DNA of 64,000 bases from Arcuatula senhousia (Eukaryota; Mollusca; Bivalvia; Mytilida; Mytilidae). Made by a program: the position numbers and the translations under genes. Below the pieces are notes generated by a model. It searched no databases and was not told the origin of the DNA. It saw nothing but the letters and a program-made list of their open reading frames with translations. Below, one piece after another: positions 21,901 through 32,149 of the stretch (position 1 is the stretch's first letter; every line of letters begins with the position of its first letter). The stretch is from assembly GCA_963971305.1 (NCBI GenBank), contig OZ020308.1, forward strand, positions 17,951,092 through 18,015,091. The letters run 5' to 3'.

Positions 21901-23500
21901 ATGGCACTACTCTTACAGAAATGCATTCTCGTTGGAAGGTAGAAGAAAAAGAAAGCATGTGTCGGTTTTGTGAGTTCTGTATCGGTAAGTTTATTAAATG
22001 AATTAAGAAGCATTTGTCTTCATATCTTAATGCCGGACACTTTGTTGTAATCTTGACTTCAGATCATGTAATAAACTTGTTCGATAACTTTTCGTGTGTA
22101 TCATCGTTGATGTTTGGGCTTTAAATAGATTTTATGAAACGTTTTAATCATAAACCATTGGATTTGTGTTCGATTTATTATTTTATTTTACAAATCGGTT
22201 ATCTTTTACTTTTGCTCTTACAGGATTCACACCATCGTCCTGTGATGTTATACCGAGGACCATGACAGACAGCTTGACAGAATTCAGATCTACCCCATCC
22301 AATATTCTTCATGGCGACCATCTTTACATAACACTGGACTGCATCAATAAGGTGCAGCTTACAGGCTCCGTTCATCGTGGTCCGCTGATTGTTTCTATCA
22401 ATAAACCTGATAGCTCTAATGCAAAGATCGATGCCAGCGTTGACGTCGTGAGGAACATGGCAACCTTAAAGGAATCGCCATTTGTCGTCCTCGGATGGAA
22501 TAATTTCATTGAATCCTCAGGAATAACATACTTCAAAGTCAAGGTCGATGGAATATATGAGAGGCTAAGTATCCCAGATAAAAATTATGTCCGCCTCCGT
22601 GGTCTTGACGATGTTAAAGACTACACGTTCAACATTCAGGCTGTTAACGTCGGAGGACTGACAAGTGATGTCATCAATAGGACTTTACATGTGGACAACA
22701 GGCCTCCAATGCTGACAGGTTTTTAAACTTCACTTTTACTATTCTTTTACATTAACAGAAAACATCTTTTAAAAACGCGGGAGCGGAGTGTAAAAATATA
22801 AAATACTAAGACAAAAGGAATAATCTTTGATGTTTGAGCTAATACAGATTATACGTTTTACACTCCCTTGTAAAGCAATAAACAGTAATGCAGAAATTGG
22901 TATACAGCTTTTGTATTGAATGAAATTACATAGCAGTAACATTTTCAAAATTATCATTCATGATCTTTGGCGATTAAGATTCTGCTAAAAGGGCCATATT
23001 TGGAAAACAAAGCAAAATATATAATTGGGGCTTTGTAGAAACAATTATACAAAATTAAACGAACTAACCTATAAGCACAAACGAAAACAAGCAAAACACA
23101 TCAGCACACCGAACCCTTAAAGCAAGAGCGATGAGAAACTCCGAAGGAGCAAGTAACTTTTTTGTTTGCTATATTTTTTTTTAATCTTGATGAATAAGAA
23201 GTATAGTAATATACCGACACCCTCATTGCAGGTAAGACGTTCAGACTCCAGCATTTCACAATCAATAAGTACGCCATTCAATGGTCCGATGTGTTTAAAG
23301 TCATTCCTACTGTGTTGATGTACGAAGTTTCTGTCGGATCCACTGAAGGTTCCAGCGACGTCGTAATGCCGATAGGTACGAGAGGAACGTCGGTCGACAT
23401 CGATGTCCCAGATGGTATTTACCAGATCTATGTTACAGTAACTGGGACTACTTTATCTGGAAAAGCGACGTCACACAGAGAAACAATATTATTACGCTAA
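8816..23500 (+). CDS. Giant FN3/Ig-like repeat extracellular protein, 13 exons, 5' end missing
   Basis: Thirteen exons joined at GT-AG sites give 8869 coding bases, one base of a split codon plus 2956 codons including the stop. Every junction keeps the frame. The protein is built from about sixteen copies of a beta-sandwich-like unit: a W-x-G-F-x-D-x-x-S-G-I strand pair, then an [IV]-G-[TS] turn with a following acidic stretch, then a V-x-A-x-N-x-A-G-L strand, ending in a linker of type D-x-[ST]-[PA]-P-x-x-G. This is an Ig/FN3-like fold by pattern. Many N-x-[ST] sites and cysteines fit an extracellular protein. The last exon ends without a membrane segment, so the product is probably secreted, or anchored by upstream sequence that is not visible. 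No signal peptide or start is in view: the first exon begins inside a codon. Introns other than intron 6 hold nothing I recognise. Similar repeat proteins of unknown role occur in marine invertebrates; I do not assign a function. Confidence 0.85.
10151..11351 (+). CDS. FN3-like gene exon 2
   Basis: Acceptor after a long T run (TTTTTTTTTCAG, ending 10150); donor GGTAAAT gives a phase 1 end at 11351. Encodes about three repeats with HWHDFIDHESGI and linkers DDSPPEAG, DRSPPNI and DETPPL. Several N-linked glycosylation sites. Confidence 0.9.
11678..13011 (+). CDS. FN3-like gene exon 3
   Basis: Acceptor TTTTGTTGTAG ends at 11677 and completes a glycine codon. Donor GTATAT follows the codons TGG GAG at 13011 (phase 0). 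Repeat signatures are weaker here (FAWNKITGINDAQFALGS, HWTLDSQFKGIVTHYEVAL). The second half has paired cysteines. Confidence 0.85.
13256..13919 (+). CDS. FN3-like gene exon 4
   Basis: Acceptor TTACATTTTAG ends at 13255; donor GTAAGT starts at 13920 (phase 1). Begins DQICSDFPW and ends in the YEYAIG turn of a repeat whose second half is on exon 5. Linker DKSPTAGTVV lies near the end. Confidence 0.88.
14151..14267 (+). CDS. FN3-like gene exon 5 (small)
   Basis: 117 bp, phase 1 at both ends, so it could be skipped without breaking the frame. It supplies TSIGSDDLQPFTAVG, the second half of the repeat begun in exon 4. Acceptor TTTACTATAAG; donor GTACAC. Confidence 0.8.
14498..14802 (+). CDS. FN3-like gene exon 6
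   Basis: Acceptor TTTATTTTTAG ends at 14497 (phase 1 in); donor GTAATT follows AAG at 14802 (phase 0 out). Carries linker DPTSPSKGTI and the strong core TWFDIEDKESGIARIEVGIG. Confidence 0.88.
14885..15125 (-). mobile_element. Penelope-like 3' tail fragment (type B), in intron 6
   Basis: Minus-strand match to the 3' tail also seen at 28140-28365 and 59595-59835. On the plus strand it begins at AGCAGAGGTACC and runs through GTCCGAAAGGGC. The copy is truncated before any RT coding and is diverged. Tails of this type follow the Penelope-like RT remnant at 28416-28664, which is the reason for the assignment. Confidence 0.65.
15126..15869. other. AT-rich part of intron 6, nothing recognised
   Basis: Poly-A/T rich filler between two element fragments. 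No open frame, splice pair or repeat structure that I can support. Confidence 0.5.
15891..15935 (-). ncRNA. Decayed hammerhead ribozyme, 3' pLTR
   Basis: Minus strand: stem I strand CGCCT, then an intact CTGATGA, a stem II region around ATCTTAAATA, a damaged GAAA box (reads GCTAA), GTC cleavage triplet and AGGCG, which pairs perfectly with CGCCT. The catalytic GAAA is lost, so self-cleavage is unlikely. Confidence 0.6.
16735..16776 (-). ncRNA. Decayed hammerhead ribozyme, 5' pLTR
   Basis: Minus strand: CGCCT, then CTGGGAG in place of CTGATGA, a stem II region GTCTTGAATAGA, AGAAG in place of GAAA, and GTC followed by AGGCG. Stem I still pairs, but both catalytic boxes are altered. Confidence 0.55.
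17106..17219 (+). CDS. FN3-like gene exon 7 (small)
   Basis: 114 bp, phase 0 at both ends, hence skippable in frame. Encodes the C-terminal strand of the repeat begun in exon 6 (ATNGAGLYSFSVSSP) and linker DSSPPNIG. Acceptor TTTGACTTTTAG; donor GTAATG. Confidence 0.85.
17663..17819 (+). CDS. FN3-like gene exon 8
   Basis: Encodes the N-terminal half of a repeat: TWYGFEDPDSLVAEYKVGLG, then TSPGNDD. Acceptor CTTTTTTGTCAG; donor TGTAAGT, phase 1. Confidence 0.88.
18476..18659 (+). CDS. FN3-like gene exon 9
   Basis: Encodes the second half of the repeat started in exon 8 (RYYTTVSACNAARLC) and linker DKSAPVPG. Acceptor TTTTTGTTTTAG; donor GGTAATT, phase 2, the only phase 2 junction inside the visible gene. 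Confidence 0.85.
18851..20466 (+). CDS. FN3-like gene exon 10 with cysteine-rich insert
   Basis: The longest exon, about 539 codons. Holds repeats with SWIGFEDPHSGIDHFEFCVG, EWKFEDSQSP and SWFGFYDIQSNVEAYYVSIG, then a compact cysteine cluster at about 19825-19920 (CDLYHCDEKC, CECTCG, then C and C) that breaks the repeat pattern, then further repeats. Acceptor TTTTTTTCAG; donor GTACAT, phase 1. Confidence 0.92.
20725..21984 (+). CDS. FN3-like gene exon 11
   Basis: Acceptor ATAATTTTGTAG ends at 20724 (phase 1); donor GTAAGT at 21985 (phase 1). Begins VDDIVSDQSVG and contains SWHGFDDEHSFINSYQ, DFESGIKQVSYGVGS and RWKVEEKESM, with linkers DLTAPTEG, DATSPM and DKTPPI. Confidence 0.92.
22224..22718 (+). 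CDS. FN3-like gene exon 12
   Basis: 165 codons, phase 1 at both ends. Completes the repeat of exon 11 (FCIG then FTPSSCD), adds GWNNFIESSGITYFKVKV and the linker DNRPPML. Acceptor TTTTGCTCTTACAG; donor AGGTTTTT is weaker than the others. Confidence 0.88.
23232..23500 (+). CDS. FN3-like gene terminal exon
   Basis: Acceptor CCTCATTGCAG ends at 23231 and completes a glycine codon. Encodes a last degenerate repeat (YAIQWSDVFK, YEVSVGSTEGSSD) and stops with TAA at 23498-23500 after HRETILLR. There is no hydrophobic segment, GPI-type tail or cytoplasmic region. A clear AATAAA was not found before the MITE that starts 18 bp downstream, so the 3' UTR end is unknown. Confidence 0.85.
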
Positions 23501-23517
23501 CGATACGGCAAATAACA

Positions 23518-24151
23518 ACTTAAGGGGGAACTTGCAGGTGGTCACATGACCAGCCAAAAAATAATTTAAACTTGCCATTTAGTTTAATACTTAAAGGTGT
23601 TCAAGATTTTGAAATTCCATTTAAAAATATCATAATGATATATTCCTTACTTTGTTTTGATATTAAAAGGATTAAAACTATTTTTTTTCTTTATTTTGTT
23701 AGTTTTATTTTATAAAATATTCTTCAAACCTAATGGATTCTCACATTTCTGCATTTTGACAAAGGGAGATAATTTATGTCTAAATTTGCCATTTTTGACC
23801 ACTTTTTGACATATTTTTGTATTTATCTGAAAAACGAACTCAGAAGTACCCCTTTTTCTTCATATCATTTTAAAGCAATATAACAGCCCAAAATAATATC
23901 AAAAAATTAAAAAATTCTATTGATCAGACTTTTAGAAAATCAGAATTTTCCTTTAAAATTATGTACTTTCTTTAACATTTCAATGTAAAAAAGCCAACCT
24001 TCAGAACCAGTTATCTGGAAAACTAACTCAGAAGCATGCCTTTTTCGAGGTGGATTTTCAAAGTGTATCTCTTGATGTGCCTATTTGCAAATTTTAAAGA
24101 AAATCTATTGACAGGAAATTTTAGGTGTTTGGTGCAAGTACCCCCTTAAGT
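23518..24151. mobile_element. MITE with about 20-bp terminal inverted repeats
   Basis: Left end ACTTAAGGGGGAACTTGCA and right end, on the complement, ACTTAAGGGGGTACTTGCA differ at one base. 634 bp, AT-rich, non-coding. It contains two diverged copies of a phrase around AACTCAGAAG. A TA target duplication is possible but cannot be separated from the palindromic ends. It lies in what should be the 3' UTR of the FN3-like gene. Confidence 0.75.
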
Positions 24152-24188
24152 ATCACATTTCAATATAGTCCGTCCAATCGTTCATTTT

Positions 24189-25706
24189 TTAGCTCACCTG
24201 AAGGTCCATGTGAGCTATTGCCATCACTTGGCGTCCGTCGTCGTCGTCTGTCGTCGTCTGTCGTCGTCGTCTGTCGTCTGTTAACAATTTTTCAAAAATC
24301 TTCTCCTCTGAAACTACTGAACAGAATTTAATGAAACTTGGTATGAATGATCCTTAGGGTGTCCTGCACCAAACTTGTGTTTCGAATTTTGATCCGTCAA
24401 AAAACATGGCCACCGTTACTAAAAATAGACCAGGGGGGTCAGACTACTGTTTTTGGCTTGTAAATCAAAAAGTATAAGAGATAGATGAAATCTGATGCCA
24501 CCCTACTGATTCAGCATCAAAAGCTCTACAAAAGTCTCCATTTGGTCAAAGTTGTCAGATGACCCCTTATAGGGGTTACGGCCCTTAAAGGTGAAAAATA
24601 GCATTTTTTAATGTTTTTGGCCTACAGAATGAAAACTATTGCAGATAGAGATTAGCTGTTGCTTGCTTACATGTTCAGCTCATTTAACTCTACAAAAGTC
24701 TCTATAGGGTCGAAGTTGTCAGATGACCCCTTATAGGGGTTACGGCCCCTTAAAGGTGAAAAATAGCCATTTTTCATGTTTTTGGCCTACAGAATGAAAA
24801 CTATTGCAGATATAGATTAGCTGTTGCTTGCTTAAATGTTTAGCTCATTTAGCTCTACGAAAGTCTCTATAGGGTCGAAGTTGTCAGATAACTCCATATA
24901 GGGGTTACGGCCCCTGAAAAATAGCATTTTTTCATGTTTTTGTCCTACAGAATGAAAACTATTGCACATATAGATTAGCTGTTGCTTGCTTAAATGTTCA
25001 GCTCATTTAGCTCTAAAAAATTCTCCATAGGGTTAAAGTTGTCAGATGACCCCTTATAGGGGTTACGGCCCCTGAAAAATAAAGATTTTTCATGTTTTTG
25101 GCCTACAGAATGAAAACTATTGCAAATAGAGATTAGCTATTGCTTGCTTAAATGTTCAGCTCATTTAGCTCTACAAAATTCTCCATAGGGTCGAAGTTGT
25201 CAGATGACCCCTTATAGGGGTTACAGCCCCTGAAAAATAGCGATTTTTCATGTTTTTGGCCTACAGAATGAAAACTATTGCAGATAGAGAATAGCTGTTG
25301 CTTGCTTAAATGTTCAGCTCATTCAGCTCTACAAAATTCTCCATAGGGTCGAAGTTGTCAGATGACCCCTTATAGGGGTTTCAGCCCCTGAAAAAAAGCG
25401 ATTTTTCATGTTTTTGGCCTACAGAAAAAAAAACTATTGCAGATAGAGATTAGCTGTTGCTTGCTAAAATGTTCAGCTCATTTAGCTCTACAAAAGTCTC
25501 CATAGGGTTGAAGTTGTCAGATGACTCCTTATAGGGGTTATGGCCCCTTATAGGTGAAAAATTGTGTTTTTGGCCTATAGAATGAAAATTATTGCAGGTA
25601 GAGAAAAGCTGTTGCTTGCTTAAACGTTCAGCTCATTTAGCTCTACAAAAATGTAGGGTCAACATCAAGACCAGGTGAGCGATTCAGGCTCCTGGGAGCC
25701 TCTTGT
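24189..25706 (-). mobile_element. Pearl/HINE-like element, 158-165-bp core repeats, copy 1
   Basis: Seven tandem core repeats; the marker GTTGTCAGAT occurs at 24551, 24715, 24880, 25038, 25196, 25354 and 25513. On the left a (GTC)n microsatellite at 24233-24280 is preceded by the inverted pair AGCTCACCTG / CATGTGAGCT. The right end has CAGGTGAGC and the hairpin CTCCTGGGAGC. Ends read CTAA when oriented with the microsatellite last. The plan (core repeats, microsatellite, terminal hairpin) matches the bivalve pearl elements, which have been linked to Helentron-type Helitrons. No transposase is present. Confidence 0.75.
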
Positions 25707-26877
25707 CTTAAACTATTTTTGTTAACTTTATATGTATAAATTGTTTTAGAGTGCTTTATGTGTTTTTTGCTAGTTGTTTATTATATATAACCATCTTTTG
25801 TTATGGATATAAATATATCAGTACAAATTTGAATGCTTTTCTTATGTTTGACTTTTTTTTTTTTAATTTATTTTCATTCGTCGACGCATTTTGTATCATT
25901 AGAATTTCTTATACGTATTTTGTCTAATTTTATATCATATGGTCTGCTATTGCTTTTGACCTATGAAGATTCGAGTAGGTTTCTTCATTCTTATCAAGAT
26001 TGTTTTCAAATACAGAGTTTACTATCTAGTGGGTTTTGCAGTTTTAATATGATACATCTGTTAATCAAATTAAGAGAATTATTTTGATAAAAACTTAAAT
26101 GGCCTATAAAGTAGATACGTTACTCTGCCATTTTAAAACGATCTTTTTGTTAAAAAGCAGAAATTAAAACCCTACCTTAAAGGAAAACAAACACATGTAC
26201 ATATAAGTCAAAATGTTTCACTGAGTTTCTAGTGAAATATCAAGAAATACCATACTTGAAAAAAATCATATTGTTGAAGATGTTTTAAATTCAACTATAT
26301 TCTCATGTGTTCTAATAAAGGAAGTGCATGCTGGAAAGTAATAAGTTAATAATAATAAATAATAAATTGAGATCACTGAAGCACTGAACATATATACAAA
26401 TAAGTGGAACTTTTTGTATTTTTTTTTTAATAAGATAAAATCAAATATGATTCAATAATGTGTAATGAAACGAGAAGGCACCTTACTTGAATGAGGCCAA
26501 ATCTGCAACTGGGAGTGAAATCATTATTTCATTACTGTGGAAAAGAAGAAATATGCATGTTAGGCTGTGGGGGAGACGAAACAAACCATAACCGAATACC
26601 TGCGCTAATGAGGGCGGGGATGTGGTATATTAATTGCAGCATGATAATAATTTCTTATTTTTATGTTTTGCTAATTGCTATGGGAAACCCCATAATCAAT
26701 CAATTCAGTTTTGAAATAGTAGGTACATATTTACATTTGTCACTAAGATTGTGTGATTATAATGGGTTTAAAAAGAGTTCTTCGAACATTTTCCTCGTTC
26801 GATAAGGATCTGTTCGGTCCATATATTCTTGAATTGACCTAATACTAAAACTATAAGTACAAAAGCCCAGAAGGCGC
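25707..26877. other. No recognised gene
   Basis: AT-rich spacer. The longest open frame (26491-26805, 104 codons, plus) has a few cysteines near its start, but no recognisable domain, splice context or codon bias, and I do not call it. Confidence 0.5.
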
Positions 26878-27225
26878 ATTCGAAATTCGAAATTCGTGAT
26901 TCGGAATTCGAAATTCGAGATCCGAAAATCGAGATTCGAAATTCGAAGTTCGAGATTCAATATAATTAAACCGAATCAGATTGTTTGTTTTATAATCGTG
27001 TACCAATCGAAATAGTTCTGTTAAAACGTAATTATCGAAATTCGAGATTCGAAATACGAGATTCGAAATTCGAAATACGAGATTCGAAATTCGAAATACG
27101 AGTTTCGAAATTCGAGATTCGAAATTCGAAACTTGAGATACGAGATACGAGATTCGAAATTCGAGATATGAGATTTACAATTTGAGATTCGAAATTCAAA
27201 ATTCGAAATTCAAAATTCGAAATTC
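26878..27225. repeat. Heptamer satellite ATTCGAA/ATTCGAG, left arrays
   Basis: Two arrays (26878-26962 and 27036-27225) of a 7-bp unit alternating as GAAATTC and GAGATTC, so the visible period is often 14 bp. Separated by about 70 bp of unrelated sequence. The unit contains the palindrome TTCGAA, so arrays are partly self-complementary. Confidence 0.85.
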
Positions 27226-28002
27226 AGTATACTGATAACCAACAAAATAGGTCATCATTAAATTCCAGAAACCCCCAACTTCAACAGTGTATTCCATTTT
27301 TGGTAAAACTCAATATATTAATATTTTGATGCAATTGGTTATAAAGATATATTTACCCGTCATGAGTCATGATTTATTGTTATATTTGGCAAAACACGTA
27401 CTACATGTATGTGTCTTGGGCGGATTTGTATAAAAGATTTAAATAATTTATATAATCGTGTATTTTCAATCACCCGACTGATGATTTTAATGCGGTTTGA
27501 ATCAGATGCTGCTGTGGCAGATTCAGAAAGGGTTTCGTAGTTGGAATCCACTCCCTTGCTATTGGTTTATAATAGAGTAGCGCGGATTTTCGACAACAAG
27601 CCCAAAATTGCTATATCATGCCAAAGTATCTCTATTGCGTGTAGCGACTGCTTACTTTGATACTCGCTGTGTGACTAAGTCGTCCAGCACATGACACACC
27701 ACCAGCAGAGTAAGCTACTCAAGTTACAGTTGAACAAGAGCCAGAAACCTTTTCCCACTACTTAGAGGTTCTTCGGGAGCCATTTCAATATTTATCACCT
27801 ATCATCTTAGGTATCCCTTAATTGCATAAAGCACACAATTGCCCATCCATTTGAGTAGCCGTGAAGTTAAATATCACGAAAATTGAATTCGTCGAAAAAA
27901 GGCCTTCAATTTTGCTTGAAATCTGCAGGCCTTCAATTTTGCTTGAAATCTGCAAAATTTGGCTAACCGCAAAAAAACAAAAAAAAACAAAACAAAAAAT
28001 TC
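27226..28002. other. Spacer between inverted heptamer arrays
   Basis: No gene recognised. It contains a 27-bp tandem duplication at about 27901-27954 starting GGCCTTCAATTTTGC. A 63-codon minus frame at 27360-27551 has no recognisable features. The phrase CCACCAGCAGAGT at about 27705 also occurs in the Penelope remnant of intron 6 (16680), so part of this may be element-derived. Confidence 0.4.
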
Positions 28003-28082
28003 GTATATTGAATTTCGAATTTCGAAACTCAAAATTCGAATCTTAAATTTCGAATCTCGTATTTCGAATCTCGAATCTTGTA
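28003..28082. repeat. Heptamer satellite, right array in inverted orientation
   Basis: Short array of GAATTTC/GAATCTC units, the reverse complement of the arrays at 26878-27225. Together they bracket about 0.8 kb like long inverted arms. Confidence 0.75.
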
Positions 28083-28139
28083 TGAGCCTTCTTGCAATTG
28101 GCTTTCGTGTATAAGTGTATAATATCTAATAGAAAATAA

Positions 28140-28680
28140 TGAGAGAAGCAGAGGTACCAATGGGGTATCCGAATGTCAAAAGTCCGAAAGGGCAGAGACA
28201 AAACCAGTAAACACCAACAAGAACGGGACAAAAACAGACAACATGGAAACACAAAACAACTGAATATTAATCAACAACGCGAACTCCAGTCGAAACAAGA
28301 GTGAACTCAGGTGCTCCGGAAGAGTAAGCAGTTCCTGCTTGCTATAGCACACCCGTCGCGTTGCCAATAGTCCATTCAGCGTGTCAAATCCGGTAAAGGA
28401 AGACAAAACAACACACTATGACAAACCAACATCTGCACTCATCTGAGAGATCGAAATCCCATATTTGTCTATAAGTGCATGATGTATTCCGTAAAATTTC
28501 TTGAGTGAAGACAGCAACCGAGGAGCAACATAACCCTGTGTGAGCAATTTTTGCGTCAGACGTGTCGCTCTGCTAAGGAAATCGATGTAAGTCCCGCACG
28601 CTCTGGAGTAACGAATCAATTGAGATACGTAAACTCCATTGGTATATGGAATAAGTGTACACAATACATCCTACAACCAA
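28140..28680 (-). mobile_element. Penelope-like element remnant, RT C-terminus and type B tail
   Basis: Minus strand: an open stretch (28664-28416) with GVYVSQLIRYSRACG, LLSSLKKFYG and KYGISISQM, the C-terminal end of a Penelope-like RT ORF, followed by a 3' tail that ends near 28140 in GGTACCTCTGCTTCTC. The same protein words and tail occur at 54786-55720 and, decayed, in intron 6. It is 5'-truncated, as expected for reverse-transcribed copies. The assignment to Penelope-like elements rests on RT motifs in the longer copies and on the linked hammerheads. Confidence 0.7.
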
Positions 28681-28739
28681 TCGGCAATTCAGAAAAAACA
28701 CAATTGACAACCACCAGCAGCCTTCACCGAAGCCAGTAG

Positions 28740-29279
28740 TAGACAGTCTTATAGTTTTATTGCTTATAGAAATATAAACACTTGCCGTGAGAACGTTCAG
28801 TTATAACCCATTTTCAAGTTACTTTTTTGTTTGCTTTGCTAATAAAGGGGTAGTTCTCGATGCATTATGCTAAACACAATCATTGTTATAACAATCAACG
28901 TGATTGACGCAGATTTTATCCACCAAAAAGTGGACAAAAGTAAAAGATTATGACAAAGTGTTTGAATTCCCTTCCCCTAAAAGACAATAATTGAGTAAAA
29001 GGGAATCATTATAAAGAAGTTCTTTGATCAGAAAGGCAGATATCGAAAGTCTTTTCAGAAAAACGCAATTTCTAGAAGTAAAAAATATTATTTTTGGAGT
29101 TGATGCATATATAGATATAACAAGTAAGCATGGATGTTAGAAATACAATATGGTTTCATAAAGAACTCTAAAGATTTGGGTTTCATGCAAAAATTAAACA
29201 TTACTCTAATCAATCGAGTATAACTCTTTAAGTGAAAGACCCGAGAGTTAGTTTATAATAAGTTCGCGCTATTTCCTTT
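28740..29279. other. No recognised feature
   Basis: AT-rich spacer without coding signal. Confidence 0.5.
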
Positions 29280-30979
29280 ATATATGTTACAGTAAATTCG
29301 TGTAATCAGTAAATACGTGAATTTCCTAAAGCTGTCAGTAAATTCGTGTATTTACTGGCCAATTTAGGAAATACATGTATTTGCTGGGTTGACCAGTAAA
29401 TACGTGTATTTACTGATTTTTCTTTCACATTTTACACGTATTTACTGAACATGGTTTGTGAAACCAAATGTAGTATCTAACTTCAATCTATAGGTTTAAA
29501 ACATCTAATTTTGTTTATGCTTATAACATTTATTAAGAGATTAATTAAATTTTACAAGTTTTTTGGTAATAACACCGACGTAAGCCTTGTAAAACCATTT
29601 TATTTTCAAAAACTGTGGTGAACATCGCTTATAATGCTAAGCGGCGCTAAGTTTGTCATTAAAGGTCTACAATAAAGCGCTCAGAACCTGATGTCAAGCC
29701 AGGTCTTTTGGCGTCACAAATGCCACTGGGACGTGTGTCCAAGGCGGTAGATATTGGGTTGCCTAGCTTGCCATAATCAGTTCCGGGATGTTCAGGGCAT
29801 AATGGAGAAAATCTGATCCCAAACCATAGTACAGCATCTTGTTAGGAAATATGTCACGATTCTTGCCCGTTGAAGAACCCTACTACTACTACTACTACTA
29901 TCCCTTCCATGTTCATCTCCCCGATAGTCCAATTCATGCTGTTAGTTTCCGTCAATTTAGTTTATGAATGAAATATTGTCTTACAAAATGAAACAAACAA
30001 CAATTTACTTGATCAAAATCAGGTTGAATGAGAAACAAAATGGTTATGCATACTTTATGGTCGTTATTTCAAAAATATTAACTACAGTGTACATGTATAA
30101 GTGAGTGAGTGAATTTGTGCTTTGTACATGCTTGCAACACTATATAGGTTATTAAAAGGTGATGAACATGAAAAGATGATACAATGAACATGAAAATTAA
30201 TGATGATGAGAAATATGGGGGTGGGGTGGGAATCATTTGAACAATAAATTTTGAAGATCACAAGAAAAGGGGCAGAAGATTTTGCCTATGTGGTGCACTA
30301 CTTGGCAGTACACAACGGGATCTTAAATACCCTGTTCACACTTCAAAAACTTAACTGAGGCGGAACCCAGATTAATTTACCATAGTGTGAACGAGGTACT
30401 ATATGCACTCTCCACACACGTTGGCCCACTGTGGTTAGCGATCAGGTTTTCCGTATTATAACATTGACAACCCCTGCTGATGGGGGCAACCCTATTCAGC
30501 CACCTAGGATACTCCTTACATCTCTGTGCACTGAGCACTAACCCGATGTCAGAATACCAAGACCCTTAATCGACAAGCTAGGCTCTGTTGCAGACCTATT
30601 CGCCTCCTGGACACAGCACAGAACTAATAACCATAAAGCTATGTAGAATATGTAACAAAATTCAAAATGTTGAAAAAATGTACAATTCACAAACATTTCA
30701 AATTTGTGAATAAAAGTAAAATGATAATTACATTGTTTTTGTATTGACTTTATAACAAATTTGAAACAGAAAATTATAATCTACAAAGTTTTTTCCTCCA
30801 AAATAAGTGTCAGTAAAAACGTGAAAAATCTCTTCAAAAGTTTAGGAAATTCATGTATTTACTGACCATTTTTAGTAAATACACGTATTTACTGGGTGCC
30901 TTAGTAAATTCACGTATTTCCTAAATTTCAGTAAATACGCATATTTACTGATTACACATATTTACTGTAACATATATAT
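29280..30979. mobile_element. 1.7-kb TIR element with palindromic subterminal motifs
   Basis: The ends are inverted copies over about 180 bp, beginning ATATATGTTACAGTAAAT on both sides. Both arms are filled with variants of CAGTAAATACGTGTATTTAC, itself almost a palindrome: at least four on the left (29290-29450) and at least four on the right (30805-30970). The interior (29470-30800) has a (CTA)n run at 29878-29899 and several phrases that look like a compact non-coding unit, but no open frame. It behaves like a non-autonomous DNA transposon; the superfamily is not recognised. Confidence 0.65.
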
Positions 30980-31156
30980 TACAGGCATTTTCTTAATTTA
31001 GACAAGCACTTTGTTATATGTTGAAATTTTTTGGCCGGTATATTTTAGGCATTTTATAAAATGCCGACATATTTAGGCATTCAATAGATTGATTAGAAAT
31101 ATTCATCTAATCTGCAATATATTGAAATTTAACGTGTAAAAAATCCTGATTAATAA

Positions 31157-32105
31157 CAAGAGGATGTCCGAAAGACAATAATTATGGCCCGACCACGTAT
31201 GTGGATCGGACATATAGTTTTACCCTTGTCCGTCCGTCCGTCCGTCCGTCCGTCCGTACGTCCGTCCGTAACACTTTGGTTAAGTTCTTGGTTAAGGTCC
31301 ATTACTCGAATACTAGATGTTGGGGGTCAATGATATTTCACCACCAGATGGGTCTTGGGTAGGGCTACACCACCCACTAGAAATTAGGTCACTGTGACCT
31401 ATATCTTATGCATGAACGACTTCGGTTAAGTTCTTGGTTAAGGTCCATAATTTGGATACTAGATGTTGGGGGTCAATGATATTTCACTACTAGATGTGTC
31501 TTAGGTAAGGTGACACCACCCAATAGAAATTAGGTCACTGTGACCTATTTTTCACGCATGAATGACTTTGGTTAAGTTCTTGGTTAAGGTCCATATCTCA
31601 GATACTGCATGTTGATGGTCAATGGTATTTCACCACTAGATGTGTCTTGGGTAACATGACACCACCCAATAAAAATTAGGTCACTGTGATCTATATTTTA
31701 TGCATGAACGACTTTGGTTAAGTTCTTGGTTAAGGTCCATAACTTGGATACTAGATGTTGGGGGTCAATGATATTTCACCACTAGATGTGTCTTGGGTAA
31801 GGTGACACCATCCACTAGAAATGAGGTGACTGTGACCTATAATTTATGCATGAATGACTTTGGTTAAGTTCTTGGTAAAGGTCCATATCTTGAATACTAC
31901 ATGTTAGGGGTCAATAATATTTCACTCTTCGATGAGTCTTGGTAACATGGCACCACCCACCAGAAATAAGGTCACAGCGACCTATATTTTACACATGAAC
32001 TCTTTTGATCAATTTCTTGTTAAAGGTCCATATCCCAGGTAATACACATTGAGGGTAAATGATATTTCAAGAACGGGAGGGCCATCCTGTGGCTCATAGA
32101 CACAT
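31157..32105 (-). mobile_element. Pearl/HINE-like element, ~150-bp core repeats, family 2
   Basis: Five to six tandem repeats of about 150 bp with the phrase TTGGTTAAGTTCTTGGTTAA. A (TCCG)n microsatellite lies at 31230-31270, and beyond it a hairpin at 31190-31211 (CCGACCACGTATGTGGATCGG, one mismatch). Same plan as the copy at 24.2 kb but unrelated in sequence. Non-coding. Confidence 0.65.
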
Positions 32106-32149
32106 TTTCTAGTTTTATGATATTCCATTTCCAAAACAAGTTGATGGGA

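Noticed and set aside
26491..26805. 104-codon hypothetical protein
   Set aside because: No family, no codon bias and no transcript signals; expected by chance in this much sequence.
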